Source: Rachycentron canadum
Lineage: Eukaryota > Chordata > Actinopteri > Carangiformes > Rachycentridae
DNA: 64,000 nt
Assembly: GCA_038496675.1 (NCBI GenBank)
Contig: CM076656.1
Location: forward strand, 3,282,013 to 3,346,012
Reading direction: 5' to 3'
The notes under the pieces are model-generated. The model did not search any database. It was given only the letters and a program-made list of their open reading frames with translations, and was not told where the DNA came from. Shown here one piece after another: positions 38,031 to 50,709 of this stretch (position 1 is its first letter; each line of letters starts with the position of its first letter). The translations under genes and the position numbers were made by a program.

Positions 38031-39345
38031 AACATTGGAAATTACCTGATTTCCTGACTTGTATTGTCACAAATGTGATCTGATCTTGATCCTGAAGGAA
38101 TTTTGGCCCTTCCCTCCTCATAGAGCTGCTTTAGCTCAGTCATATTCTTGGAATGTCCAGTGAGAGCGCCTCTCATCAGGTCATTTCACAATATCGCTAC
38201 TGGATTAAGGTCTGGGCTGAGATGGTGCCCCTCCAAAAATGGAATTTCTCTTTTCCAGAAAAGTTAAAGGGGAAATGAAATAAAGTGAGGCTGTACTGAA
38301 TAGACAGCGATGTCTCTGCATGATTTCATGCTCAAATAAGAAAGCAAACATGCTGACGTTTAGCAGGCGTAACGGTGACATGTTCATCATTAGGTACAGT
38401 TTTGGATGTATTTTATCATAGATCAATTTAACAAATACATTTTTTCTGACCTGAAAAATCCATCACATAGTTATGGTGATATTTCACTCAAAAAATGTCA
38501 GCTCACATGTCACTGCCAGGATGGTACAGACAAATCCTCTGTGGACCATGAATATTTGTGCAAAGATTTATTGTTGATCCATCCAGATATTTGCTGACAT
38601 TAACATCCATAGAGCATAGCTAAAAGCAAAGATTTTATCCCGAGGTCAGTCTTTGCCTTTTTGGTTCTTTTTAGTGGCAAAATGATTCACTCAGTCCAGC
38701 ACAATTCAGTTTACTTATATACAGGCAGGAACCAGCATCAGTTGTCTTTAACTTGCTCACAGCAGCATCAAGACACACTAGATGATAGATTACTGTTTCA
38801 CCCTTTCATCCCACTCTTCAGCTTTCATTTATCAAAATGACAAAAGAAAGGACAAAAAGATAGACACTGTTGATCATTCACTCTCTCCCCCACTCCATGC
38901 TGCTCTCTCTCTCCAGACTTAGCCAATTAAAATACTTGAAGCTGTTTCTTAAAGCTGTCTGGAACTAATTAGATAGGATTCTCTCTCTACATGCATATCC
39001 ACATTCAAACAACACCAGCACACTGCTTTTAAAAGCTGACTTTATTGGTCTGACCCACATTAGCAGAAGGTGTGTTAATGTTTGTGTTCCCAGGTTGACA
39101 AAAACTTGTTTTGGGGCCCGGAGAACATCCTGCATGAGGCTAAAGGGCCAGACGGCTGAAAGGAGAGGAGACAAAGCTGGCTTGTTCAGATTGGGTAAAG
39201 ACCAGGAGAAGGAGGAGGAGGGGGAAGGGTAGAGGGGGAAAAGAAAGGAGGGAGTGGGGAAGGATAACGCATTCAAAGGAGTGAATGGTTGAGAGAGAAT
39301 GAGGAAGGATGGAAAAGGGGAGGAGAAAATGAAAGAAGGGCATGG

Positions 39346-39347
<2 letters not shown>

Positions 39348-39394
<47 letters not shown>
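39348..39394. repeat. (GT)n microsatellite upstream of rpe65a
   Basis: About 23 GT units in a purine-rich context, 120 bases upstream of the rpe65a start codon. Confidence 0.9.
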
Positions 39395-39395
<1 letters not shown>

Positions 39396-39516
39396 AGGGG
39401 GTGGGGTCCAGTTTCCATCTCTCACCGCAGGAAATGTTTGTGTGCTTTAAATGCAAGTTGGAGTCTCTTTCACAAGCAACTTGTGAGAACAGACGGTGTA
39501 AACAGCAAACAGCAGC

Positions 39517-42500
39517 ATGGCCAGTCGGTGAGTAAAACACTGCCCGTATTTTCTCAAATGGTTTTGCAAGTTTTCAGACCGAGCCTTATTTTCACAACAA
39601 CTTTTCACTGTTTGAATTTAGGAATCAGACTGAAGACGCCATACAGTGATGTTTGTTGTTTTTACTCACTATACAGATTTTAGATGATGCACAGTTTTGC
39701 ACAGTGATTTATTTATTTTATTTTTTTTACTGCAAATGGAAAAACTGAGCTAAACTAAAAAATACGACATTTCAGGAAATGATAATGATTCAGCAGTGAG
39801 AACCTTCTCTTCACTCCTCTCATGTTTTGTGTTCTGTGTTATCAACTTAAGGAGAAGCAAACCAGATGTGTTTTCATTTGTGTAGATAGAAGTTAATGTC
39901 AAATAAGCCTTTGACTGAATCCTGAACTTGATTTGTAATGATCATTTAGGTGGGCAGGTTTTAAAACCAGTTCTCTAAATCGAATATGTTGCAGAATTGT
40001 TCTTACAGTTTTTTTTTATTTTCCTCTCCAGTGTGGAGCATCCTGCTGCAGGCTACAGAAAGATCTTTGAGACAGTGGAGGAGCTGAATGAACCGATACC
40101 TGCAGAGATCACTGGTAGGAAAGAGATGCCAAGAGCCTCCACACAGACAAAGAGGAGTAGAAATATGGAAATACTTACAAATAATAATCATGTCTATATT
40201 TTTTTAGTAAGTTTTCCCCATCTTTTAAGAAGCAAAACCAGGTCACACATTTAATCACATTTATTGTGATTATATTTATAAAATTCACTATGATATTGAC
40301 CTTCTTGTTCGCAACTTGTGTAATATTGTCTCTGAAGGTTCTCAGTCTTCCAGGTCATAGTTTCTCTGAGGAAGTTGAATCTCGGGCATTTGGACTTGGT
40401 TGTAGATTCTTGAAGACGTTTCACCTTCATCCAAGAGGCTTCTTCAGTCCTGACTGACTGGTGGGGAACCCCAGGTATTAGCCTTGGTGGGGTCATGAAC
40501 AAGGCTGTCGTCAGAGTTGTTAAAGTCACCTGAGGTCAGGTGTGAACAGTTGTCATCGGAGTTACATGAGGCCAAGGGTGGCTGGTTTAGTCTCCTGGGA
40601 AGGGATGAAAGGACAGTATTGTAGGTGGAGGATAGGTGGTGCCTGAAGCCTCCTCCTCTGTTGAGGGGTGGTTTCTCTACTTTGACATAGATGTCCTCCT
40701 TCACTCCTCTTTCAAACCACCTGTCCTCCTTATCCAAAATGTGGACGTTGATGATGCTACAGAAACATAAGGTATGACAATATTGTTATGTTTGTTCTAC
40801 TTTTCTTTGTCACCCATTGTGTAAGTGTCCCTCCTGCATCTTGTGGTCGCTTTTACAAAGGTCCAGTTGGGGTATCCACAGTTATTCAGGGCATCCTTCA
40901 AGTGTCGCTGCTCCTTTTCTTAGGTCTGGGCACTTGTTGGCACCTTATCAGCTCGGTGTTGCAGGGTTGCAGGGTCACCATCCTAGCTCCACTAGTTGGC
41001 AGCACTCCTCACCACTTCCACAACTCTATGGACTCTGTGAACATTTATCCCAATCATAGAGGCGGTGAGACTCTGACTGCTACAGGACCACACCTTACCA
41101 AACAAACCCTGACCAGATCTGCACACAACTGGACCTCTGCCTCAACACCACCTACTTCCAGTGCATGGCTGTGCCATGGGCTCACAGGTATCTCCCATTG
41201 TGACCAAACTCTACATGGAAGATGTATAAAACAGCTCTGAACTCTTTCAGAGGAACAGCACCCAGCCACTGGTTCACATATGTGGACGACACATGGGTCA
41301 AAATTAAAACCCAGGAAGTGCAAGCGTTCACGGGACACATAAACTCAGTGGACAGCAACTTGAAACAGAAACAACAGCTCATCTTTTTTGGGCTGTGTCG
41401 TACACATTGAGGAAGACAGGAGCCTCCACATTGGGGTATACAGGAAACCCATGCACACAGACCAATACCTACTCTTTGAGTCTCACCACCCACTGTGACA
41501 CAAGCGAGGAGTTATCAGAACCCTGCAACACAGAGCTGATAAGGTACCAACAAATGCCCAGGCCCAAGAAAAGGAGCACCAACACTTGAAGGATACCGTC
41601 AAAGCTTGTGGCTACCCCAACTGGATCTTTGTAAAAGTGACCACAAGACCCAGGAAGGACACCAACACAGCAAGTGATGAAGAAAATAAGAACAGACAGA
41701 CAATATTGTCATTCCAACAGATTTTCAACAAGCACTAAATCCCTGTGTCAAGAATGTACAACCAAGTCCAGTTGCCCTAGATTGTGTCATGTTATAAATG
41801 ATGATTGATTTTGATACTGCTGACTGTCCATTTGTTATTTGGATCTGAAAACTCCACAATCCCCTGTGTGTGCAGGTGTCATACCATCATGGCTGGGCGG
41901 GAGTCTCCTCAGGATGGGTCCAGGTCTTTTCGAGGTGGGGGATGAACCTTTCTACCACCTGTTTGATGGACAGGCTCTGATACACAAGTTTGACCTGAAG
42001 AATGGTCAGGTCACCTACTACAGGAAGTAAGACTCTTACTTTAAACAATGTTTGTCTTTAGCTCTCATTTTCTTTTATCTTGTTTTGTGAAGGACTTAAA
42101 CCTCTTAGTTATCCATTAAGTTTACTCATGATGTACCTTTTAGCATGGATCTGGATCAAAGTGTGAGTCAAGCAATTTTTTAAGATCACTATAAGATAAG
42201 AAGTCCTATGTTTAACCCAGTTACTACATTGTCTCTCTTTATACAGTCTCACCTGCGTTCCTAAAGCATCTCTGGCAAAATACATTTCTAGCCTTCTGCT
42301 CAGATTTAATGTAAAAATTAAAAACTACCCAGAGACAATCTTAGAAGTATTTAGACTGGGTGCACTTCAGCCTCATGTAGCCAAAATGACTATTACAATA
42401 AAAAAACAACCAGAAAAATAATTGTTTGCCTCTCAGGGCTTCTCTAAAGTTGAGCATCTGAGAACATTTTCAGTATTTCCCCTTCTCCCCACTTGATGAA

Positions 42501-45500
42501 AAAACAGGGGTTTTTTTTGACAGTGGAATGCAGCATGGAAAACAGCTGAGACTAAATTCAGCCAAACTGGAAATAAGAAACCAAAACAATAATCAGTCCA
42601 CAGCAATCCCTCCTGGAACTCTTTTTTTTTACTGAACAGCATATCTTTATAATAAAATGCTGGATAGAAAAGATTTTTTTATATGGCTTAACGGTTCTCT
42701 GAGTGTGACCTTTGCTCTCAGGTTCATCAGGACGGACGCATATGTTCGTGCTATGACTGAAAACAGAGTGGTCATCTCAGAGTTTGGCACAGCAGCCTAC
42801 CCCGACCCCTGCAAAAACATCTTCTCCAGGTAACCCCAACCCTTGACTTCAAACGACAAAACAGGAAGTTTCCAGATGAGTTTTTAATTAATCAAATATT
42901 GTGGGTGCTATGCTTCATGTATAATCAAGGAAGCATTGAAATTATGGGTTGGAAGTATTTGTTTGCTGGGTGTAGTCAAATCTACTAATGATTGTTTTTA
43001 TTTTTTAAATGAGAGCAATGCTAAGCACTACCCCCTGTTCCTAGTCTTTATGCTAAGCTTGATAGATAAGATAATCACCCCCTGTCTCTGGCTTCATATT
43101 TAACACAGATATGAGAATTGTTTCTCCTCATCTAATTTGCCAGTGGTAGTGGATAAGGTTATCAGGTCTTTTAACAAAGTAAAAGTACAAATACCACTGT
43201 AAAATACTCAAATACGCAAAAGTGTATGTCTGATGTATAATCAGCTGCAAAGACTTAAAGTAAAAGTTGCATGTGAATGATAGTGAATTATATTATTGCA
43301 TTGTTTTTACTGTATTAATGACCAAATTGATAATGAAAACAATTGTTTGGTGTAGCCCTGAACTACACTACTTTCACTAAGACATTTACAGTGTGTGTTT
43401 GTGTGTTGTTTACTGATGTATTCCGCTTTCAGCAGAGTCTGTTGTACTTGTGTCTGTTTAGATTCTTTACTTACTTCAGAGGCATTGAAGTGACCGATAA
43501 CTGTTTAGTGAACATCTATCCAATTGGCGAAGACTTCTACGCCGTCACAGAGACCAATTACATCACCAAGGTTGACCCTGATTCGCTGGAGACGTTATCA
43601 AAGGTGAGAGTTGACAGGTTTACTGCCTAAATTTTCCTCAAGAATGATGATTTTCTCTATTCAATTTTTGTTTGTTTGTTCATTCTTTTTCTTCTTCTTG
43701 TCTTGCTTCAGTGGGTTTGTTTTTTATTTCAATTTTCTTCTCAAACATGAATTTCTTATTTCAAGCAGTTTAACTCAAATAAATTACCATTTAAGTTCCT
43801 ATGTCAATATGGGAATGCTAAAATAAACGAAAATGTTTGTTACACCTTTACGCTGTTTTTGACAAAGCCATGAACGAGGCTCTTCATCAGTCTGAATTCT
43901 TTCTTCCATTCATTCTCTGTCCTGTGTCTGTGTGCTAATCAGGTGGATCTGTGCAAGTACCTCTCAGTGAACGGGGTGACTGCCCACCCCCACACTGACA
44001 CAGATGGTACGGTCTATAACATCGGTAACTGTTTTGGCAAGAACATGAGTCTGGCTTATAACATCATCAAGATCCCACCAGCTCAGAAAGGTGAGTTTGG
44101 TTCAGAAATAACATTGTCTATGTCAGAGAATAATCTTTAAAGGTCCCATATTGTAAAAAGTGAGATGAACTTTTTTGATTAAAAAGCAGGTCTTGCCGTC
44201 AGGACTGTAGTTCTTTAAACCACAAATATATCTTCTGGATGGTTATCAACACTTATATTGTAAAACGCTGGAGGGATGGAGGGATGGGTAATACTAAATA
44301 AGGGAGACAGAGAGACAGCCTGAGAAATGGGGAAAGAAAAAAGAAAAATCGTGAAAAACTAGGTAAAAACGAGAAGGAAACAGAGTGAAGTACAGACTAG
44401 TCTACTGAGGAAGTGTGACCATCATAGGCTCCAGAACACAGACTAAATGGACTTTGCATGAGATCTGCCTCTGTTGCATGTGAGGACAAGACCAGACAAC
44501 ACTGATGTCAAACTCTCTGTGTTAAAGTTGTCTCCTCCAGCGTCACACTAACTCTGTGTGTCTCCATGTGCTTCCAGACAAATCAGACCCCATAGAGAAA
44601 TCACAGGTGGTGGTTCAGCTACCCAGCAGTGAAAGATTAAAGCCATCATACATGCACAGGTGCCAAGTTATCTACATGAATACACCAAACTACCAACAAA
44701 TGGCTCACACTTTCTCTCAGTGACACTTTCCATTAATATAAACTGTGTTATTTCTCTATGTTTTTGTTTATGTATCTGTCTCTATAGTTTCGGTATGACA
44801 GACAACTATTTTGTGTTTGTGGAGCAGCCAGTGAAGATCAACCTGCTCAAGTTCCTGTCGGCTTGGAGCATAACAGGAGCCACATACATGGACTGCTTTG
44901 AATCCAATGACAGCATGGGGGTAGGCAGGGGCGGGGACAGAGGGGTGGCCAGCAGTGGTGCAGGTTCCCTCAGTGAAATTTGAGGCACAAAATGACCACA
45001 AATAGACACAAGAAAAAACACAAACACACATAACATGACCACAAAGAGTTATAAATGATCACAGAGAGACACTTAATGACCACAAAGAAACATAAAATGA
45101 CCTCATTTTACTAATTTGCCCTCTGCTTTAAATCTGTGTGTCAGTGCATGTGCATGTGACGGCCTTTACATTTGTGTGTCATATGCAGTACGTGTGTCTG
45201 TGTTTGTAGACGTGGTTCCACCTGGCCACTAAAGACCCAGGAGGTTATTTGAGCAGCCACAAGTTCAGAACATCAGCTTTCAACCTCTTCCACCACATCA
45301 ACACCTATGAGGACGAGGGATTCATTGTTGTCGACCTCTGCACATGGAAAGGGTGCGTACGACCCTATGTGAGAGTGTGTCTGTGTGAGTGTTTGATGTG
45401 ACCTTTCACTCTCTCTCTCTCTCTCTCTCTGCAGTCATGACTTCGTGTATAACTACCTATACCTGGCCAACCTAAGGGAGGAGTGGGAGGAGGTGAAGAA

Positions 45501-48500
45501 AGCGGCAATGAGAGCTCCTCAGCCTGAGGTCAGACGATACGTGCTGCCGCTGGATATACACAGAGTGAGTCCACACACATCGAGTTTCCCACATCAATCC
45601 CTGGGCCTATAATTAAACCCCTGATATAAATTTCAGAAATGTCCTTAATGAATAATTGTCAGATTTATAGTTTGTTTACCGTCACTCGTCATCTATGTGG
45701 CAAATTATTATTATTAGCCATTATAATCTTATAATGGCTGTAATAAAAGCAGTGCCTAAAGATAATGCTCTTACAGTGGTTTCAGATCTGACAACACGGT
45801 CGATGTAATAATGTCAGTTAAGCTGTGATCTTCACAAATTAGTTGCACGTATGAGTGCACCCTGGATGTTTTTGAACTTTTCAAATCAACCCTACTTTTC
45901 TGACATTTCATCTGAATTCATGTGTTATTGTGTGCGCAGGAGGAGCAGGGGAGGAATCTGGTATCTCTGTCCTACACCACAGCTACTGCTGTTCTTCACA
46001 GCGATGGTACCATCTGGCTCGAACCTGAAGTCCTCTTTTCTGGTCCAAGACAGGGTGAGACACATACTGTGCCGTTGCCGAGTGGCAATCTGCCGGGGCT
46101 AAAAAAGCAGAAGTGGCCTAGAGAGTTTTGATGATGAGGGCGTACACCTATAGCACTCCAAGGCATAGCACTGACCACAGTGGCCAGGGTTTGAGTCCAA
46201 CCTACAGTACTGCATGAAAACCTCCACCACCCGAGCCCACCGTACAGAGGTGCTAAAAAACTGCAGTTCTTCTAAAGGCCACTTGAGGCCAGTTCATTTC
46301 TAGAACCCTAGTTTCTTGCACCAGCATCACCCAGGAGTCCCTCACTGCATTGGACAGCATACACCACATATGGGACAACGATTTTATTCCGCCTGTGGTC
46401 CTGTTCCTCACTGGTTGCTGTCTGGGCTCTTTGCTGACTGCTGTCTTCTTCCATAAAACACCACGTTCATTTTATAAATGATGGTCCCATTTAGAGGAAA
46501 ATGGGCTATAAACAGGTTGCACATTAGGGCGTGGCTACCCATGATTGACAGACTGTACCACACACGGTGATCTACCTGACAATCAGGATAAAATCAGGTC
46601 AGATCCACCCCTCACTCCTCCTCAGATCCACATTTTCCTCCAAATATGGTGTAAAAAAATTTACATGGCGACAGCCAATTTACAAACTCAAGGTTTCAAA
46701 ATGGCAGCTCACAAAGAAACGGGTGATGTCACAGTGGGTTTCTACTTTCTGACTCCTGGGTTTCTGGCTCAGACAGTGAGTTGATTCCCAAAGACTTCCA
46801 CGTTAAAATGTCTGATGAATTTGGAACATACAGCAATATGGAATTCAACTGTTTTTATTTTATTAAGGAATAAAGTTCTGCATAATTGAGGCCATGGCCT
46901 CTTTGAGTGACAAGTGAGTGAGCATGAGCTTGCTACAAACCAGCATGCACTGAAGCCATCTCTGTGACCATTTTTGGATTAGCTGGGAGTTATAGGCAAA
47001 GTCAGACAAGTGCCAAGATGGCAATGGTGGAGCAGAACCTGCGACGTCACAGGGGACACGTCCATCTTTATTAACAGTCTATGGTTGAGACACCCCTGCG
47101 GAGGCTCTTTATCAAGGTCATGTGGGACTTTGTGAAGATTGCCCATGCCTACATTTGGCTTTTCACTCCTTCAGTTCCTTGTCACAATATTGAAATGTCT
47201 GCAATGAGCTTATGTAAGTGATATCAGTCACATTGGCCTGGTCCATTTATTGGTTGGGTTGTTACTAGAGGCCTATGGATATGCTAGACCTCCACAGCCC
47301 TGAAACAATTCTGAGTAAGAATAAACCAATTACTATGTTATTTTTTTTTCACGTAAAAAGTTATACCTGCTGAAATGCCCTGAAGTTGTTAAATAGATAA
47401 AAACATTTAAAAAGGTTGGGTCTGAACATAGGCCACATAGACTGATGGATGGCAAAATTGTAATGTTATCCTTTTACATTTTTATGTACAAAGCAAAGCA
47501 AAAAATTCTGATGCAGATGTCATTCTCTCATTGTTCACTTTGATGTTTCTCTACATCCACCCTTTCTTTTCTCTCAGCCTTTGAGTTTCCACAGATTAAC
47601 TACTCTCAGTGTCGAGGCAAGAAGTATTCCTTCGCCTATGGGCTGGGACTCAACCACTTCATCCCTGACAGGGTAGGAGCACTTTTATCATTCACAGAAG
47701 AAGACAAAGGCAGTGTCAGGGCCTGTCAAGTTAACTGGCTCCCCAGCATATATGTAACAGTGTAAATGGTGCTGTTCATCACAGCTATTGGGTTGTTGTG
47801 GTTGAATTTCTTTAGATAGTCAAGCTGAACGTGCAGACCAAACAGACCTGGGTGTGGCAGGAGGAGGAGTGTTACCCATCAGAACCGTTGTTTATTCCCA
47901 CACCTGGAGCTGCTGAGGAGGACGATGGTAGGACACTCAATCACACAATCACATATCTCACATCTCAGCATATAAATTCAAACAACTTCACACTGCTCAG
48001 AATTACGCCTGCATTAATACACTTGAGACCCTGTTTTAACATGTTAAAACAGCTGCACTATTTCAGTTCACCTTGTACTAATTTCTAAATAAATGTGTTC
48101 TCAGTAATTAACTCACTAATAAGTAGCATTGAATGTATTAAAGCCACTGGGTCCTATTTAGAGAGGCCATGTCACTATAGAGCCAGAACATAAAGCTTGA
48201 AATAGTGCACTGAAAAGATTGCAAAATTGGAATTTGCACTTTTTTCTCCCCTTGTATCAAACAAACAAACAAACAAAAAAAGCCGCCTGTAACTTTTGTT
48301 ACATGGTATGATCCATGCTCTAACAGGAAACCGTTGTAATGCACCTTTAAAACTAAATCAAACCAACTACTCAATGTTGAGAAAGTCTGAGATGGAGACA
48401 CATATATTCACCCTCCTTCTGTCTTGGTGTTGCAGGTGTGCTGCTGAGTATTGTGGTGAAGCCGGGGGCAGAGAGACCAGGTTTCCTGTTGGTGCTGGAT

Positions 48501-48581
48501 GCCATGAAACTGACTGAGCTGGCCAGGGCAGAGGTCAACGCCATCATCCCTGTGACCTTGCATGGCACGTACAAACCATGA
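39517..48581 (+). CDS. rpe65a: RPE65 retinoid isomerohydrolase, complete
   Basis: Converts all-trans-retinyl ester to 11-cis-retinol in the retinal pigment epithelium visual cycle; an iron(II) enzyme of the carotenoid oxygenase family. Fourteen exons join in frame: 39517-39527, 40032-40114, 41876-42026, 42722-42829, 43462-43603, 43943-44090, 44578-44659, 44788-44920, 45210-45352, 45435-45564, 45940-46054, 47578-47672, 47816-47927, 48436-48581 (1,599 nt, 532 aa; human 533). The iron-binding histidines are at 180 (VTAHPH), 241 (SYMHSFG), the FNLFHHINTYE motif near 314 and 527 (VTLHG). RPE65 signatures such as PDPCKNIFSRFF, YNIGNCFGKN, CFESND and WLEPEVLFSGPRQAFEFP are intact. The first exon contributes only 11 coding bases (MAS-R), as in human. 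It follows depdc1a, the same neighbour as in human. The a-paralogue assignment rests on that neighbour and on similarity to mammalian RPE65; fish also have rpe65b and rpe65c. Confidence 0.95.
40333..41000 (-). mobile_element. Penelope-like retroelement fragment (GIY-YIG end), 5'-truncated
   Basis: Inside rpe65a intron 2. The - strand at 40444-40737 reads DRWFERGVKEDIYVKVEKPP then LNRGGGFRHHLSSTYN, the C-terminal GIY-YIG endonuclease region of fish Penelope-like elements. The element's 3' end, a block reading caaccaagtcca on the - strand, lies at about 40390-40405. Upstream RT-domain remnants (CGYPNW) are seen on the - strand near 40860-40910; the sequence between is deleted. Not functional. 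Confidence 0.75.
41000..41790 (+). mobile_element. Penelope-like retroelement fragment (reverse transcriptase), decayed
   Basis: + strand RT remnants: SSFRGTAPSHWF-type sequence leads to YVDDTWVKIKTQEV at about 41279-41320 (the YVDD catalytic motif), then HINSVDSNLK and, after frameshifts, YRKPMHTDQYL-like and CGYPNWIFVK sequence. It ends with the same 3' block as the - strand fragment (caaccaagtccagttgcc, about 41759-41776). The two fragments are therefore head-to-head. Frameshifts and stops rule out activity. Confidence 0.75.
44137..44470 (+). repeat. Teleost interspersed repeat in rpe65a intron 6
   Basis: Begins aaaggtcccatattgtaaaa and continues gtgagatgaactttt then aaaagcaggtc, a block recurrent in fish genomes. 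Right border uncertain. Confidence 0.5.
44985..45105. repeat. Diverged minisatellite in rpe65a intron 8
   Basis: Imperfect tandem units of the form aatgaccacaaagagacac repeat about five to six times, with drift. Confidence 0.7.
45413..45431. repeat. (CT)n tract at rpe65a exon 10 acceptor
   Basis: Uninterrupted CT dinucleotides immediately precede the GCAG acceptor at 45431-45434 and form its polypyrimidine tract. Confidence 0.85.
46440..47100. repeat. Interspersed teleost repeat in rpe65a intron 11
   Basis: Contains the blocks tgatggtcccatttagagga, gggcgtggctacccatgatt, aacgggtgatgtcac and taacagtctatgg in the order seen in a common fish repeat. Borders approximate. Confidence 0.55.
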
Positions 48582-50709
48582 CTCAGATTCTCGGCCTCAG
48601 TGTTTCTTTTTCTGCCAAAGCTGCAACTTCGGTAAAATGACTTCAACAGCTCTGATCTACATCTGAACCAACCATGTCTCTATTGGTCATGACCTTAAAC
48701 TCATCAAAAATCAATGTACTCAAAGAAAGTCAATTAGGAGGTGATGTGAAAACAATTTACAAACGACTATTATTGATTATCATTTTTGGGACATACATTT
48801 TTTGGTAACATGAAAGTGACATACAACAGCATGTTATTAATGTTCTTTCTATTTTTTCTTGGGCTCCAGCTTGCTTCTGAGCTAGCTCAGGTCTAGCAGT
48901 GTCAGTTGATTGTAACGCAACAGTGATAATACAGACCACGTTGACCATGGTGTCTTGCAGCTGGTGGAGATGCTTATTTCAAGTATCTTTACTGGAGTAT
49001 TTTTTGTTTGTTTTTTTAATGACTTTAACCCCGCTACATTTTGGGAAATGTGATTTTTGTTCAGCAGATTTCTGTTCTGAGAAATTTGAGAAATAAAAAC
49101 TCCTTTCATCATCCATTTGTTTGAGTGATTTGCCATTCAACCTGGCATGTTGAGGAATGCAATGTTTAGTTCCAGATAAACAGAGAGCTCACACTCCTTT
49201 TTTTATTCAGTTGTCTTTTCATGGCCATTTCTACAGGGTTTGTAACAACTATGAGCTTTGTAATCAACAGGTTCCACAGTCAATCAGTAGATTAAATAAA
49301 TAAACTTTGACTCAAATATTTGAGCTGTGTACTTTGTCCACCTCTGTAATTAAAATTACATCTGCAGGCTTGTGAAATTATTCTCTCAAAGGAAGAGCCA
49401 TAATTAAAATTTGCAATTTAAAAATGTATTTATTTATATATATTCATCTTTTATACAAAACCTACATTACAATGATAACATTTGTAATTACAAAGCATGA
49501 TTTATTCCATTTGTAATACTTTTGTCAAAAAGTATGATCAGTGGTGTTTGTCAAAGCTCCTGTAAGGTGCTTTTGGACAACAGATTTAAATTTGTCACAG
49601 TTAAATAAAAACTCCCCTGAATTAGGTTAAGGCTAAAACAGACATTTGGTCTGATGAATGTAATATCCACATGGCAACTGTGGACTTTCATTTGCAGTAC
49701 TTGTTGTAAGTTGCCATCAAAATAAATCATAAACAGCAACATTGGACTGTGAAGCCTTGAGTGGTTTTCACGTTCCAGAGACATGGACTGAAGGTGAGAT
49801 CGAAGGCCAAAACCTGATGACACACTTTTGCTGCATTAACCAAGACTCTTTCCAGAAAGAAAACTGACTGTGAGATCTGCTATAACCACATATACAGTGC
49901 ACATGGTTATAGTAAACGGTAAATAAACTTTCATCCATCAGTTGTTATTGATTGTTTATATCTGAGGTTCCTGATCGTCCCAGAAATCACAGGAGTGGTG
50001 ACGTTTGTGGGGTTTGAGGGCCCCAGGCCCTTGCCAGGGCTAGTCTGTTTTGTTGTTGCTGTGATGTGGTCAGTTTTCATATTGCAGGTTCCTGGTAGAG
50101 TGGAGCAGGGGACCATCACGGAGGTTGGGAAGCTGACCACTGTCAGTATAAAAGACCCATCCACTAAAACAGCTCCTCCTTCACACCACATTGTCTTCTG
50201 TTGGAGTTTTGAATTTCTGTTCAGTTCATTTAGTTGTTCTTTAATTGTGTTACTCTGGTGGTAGAGCCACCTGTCAGTCTTATTTTTGACATGTTTGTTG
50301 TCTTAGTTAATCAAAAACTGTTACAGTACAGTTCATGAAGCAGCCATTGTGTCATCATCTGGTATCAACTGTTCCCAGTCCAAGAAAGTAAATGCAATAT
50401 TGTGGTTAAAACAAATTAATGGTTGAAGAGTTTTAATCCAGTTGCCACCTTCCTAAATATGACAAAGGACTAGCAATGAGGTAATCTGTCTGTAGTCTCT
50501 TTAGTGTGCAAACACACACACTGGTATTCAGCATGTACTAAATTTATGTTATTTAAAGTGAGAACATTCCTTTCAAGAGCAACTATAATTCCTCTGTCAT
50601 CATTTCTACAAACCCTAATCATCATCTACAGTAACCAAGCCACACATCAATCCAGAGCTCGCTGTGAAATCTCATAGTGACCGATGGGCGACTGTGTCCA
50701 CGGATGCCT
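48582..50709. other. Convergent 3' region between rpe65a and the mccc2-like gene
   Basis: rpe65a is transcribed rightward and the next gene leftward, so both 3' UTRs fall here. Candidate rpe65a polyadenylation signals are AATAAA at 49092-49097 and a second cluster near 49295. The rest is AT-rich without a supported gene. Confidence 0.6.

Larger units (their letters stand above)
35942..39516. other. depdc1a 3' UTR and intergenic region to rpe65a
   Basis: The depdc1a 3' UTR probably runs to about 37,330, as the first canonical AATAAA on the + strand is at 37311-37316. Beyond it lie a tRNA-like teleost repeat (37815-38030), another possible repeat fragment (38100-38280), AT-rich sequence and a long purine-rich stretch with a GT microsatellite (39170-39400) just upstream of rpe65a. 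No further gene is seen. Confidence 0.55.

Noticed and set aside
38965..39540. A 191-codon - strand frame upstream of rpe65a
   Set aside because: Made of His-Thr repeats from the GT microsatellite and Pro/Ser/Phe-rich translation of a purine-rich tract; no gene-like features.
40788..41338. Several overlapping frames of about 80-150 codons in rpe65a intron 2
   Set aside because: They are fragments and antisense readings of decayed Penelope-like elements, not separate genes.
46130..46210. Segment resembling a tRNA B box (gggtttgagtcc) in rpe65a intron 11
   Set aside because: No cloverleaf can be formed; at most a decayed SINE fragment beside other repeats.
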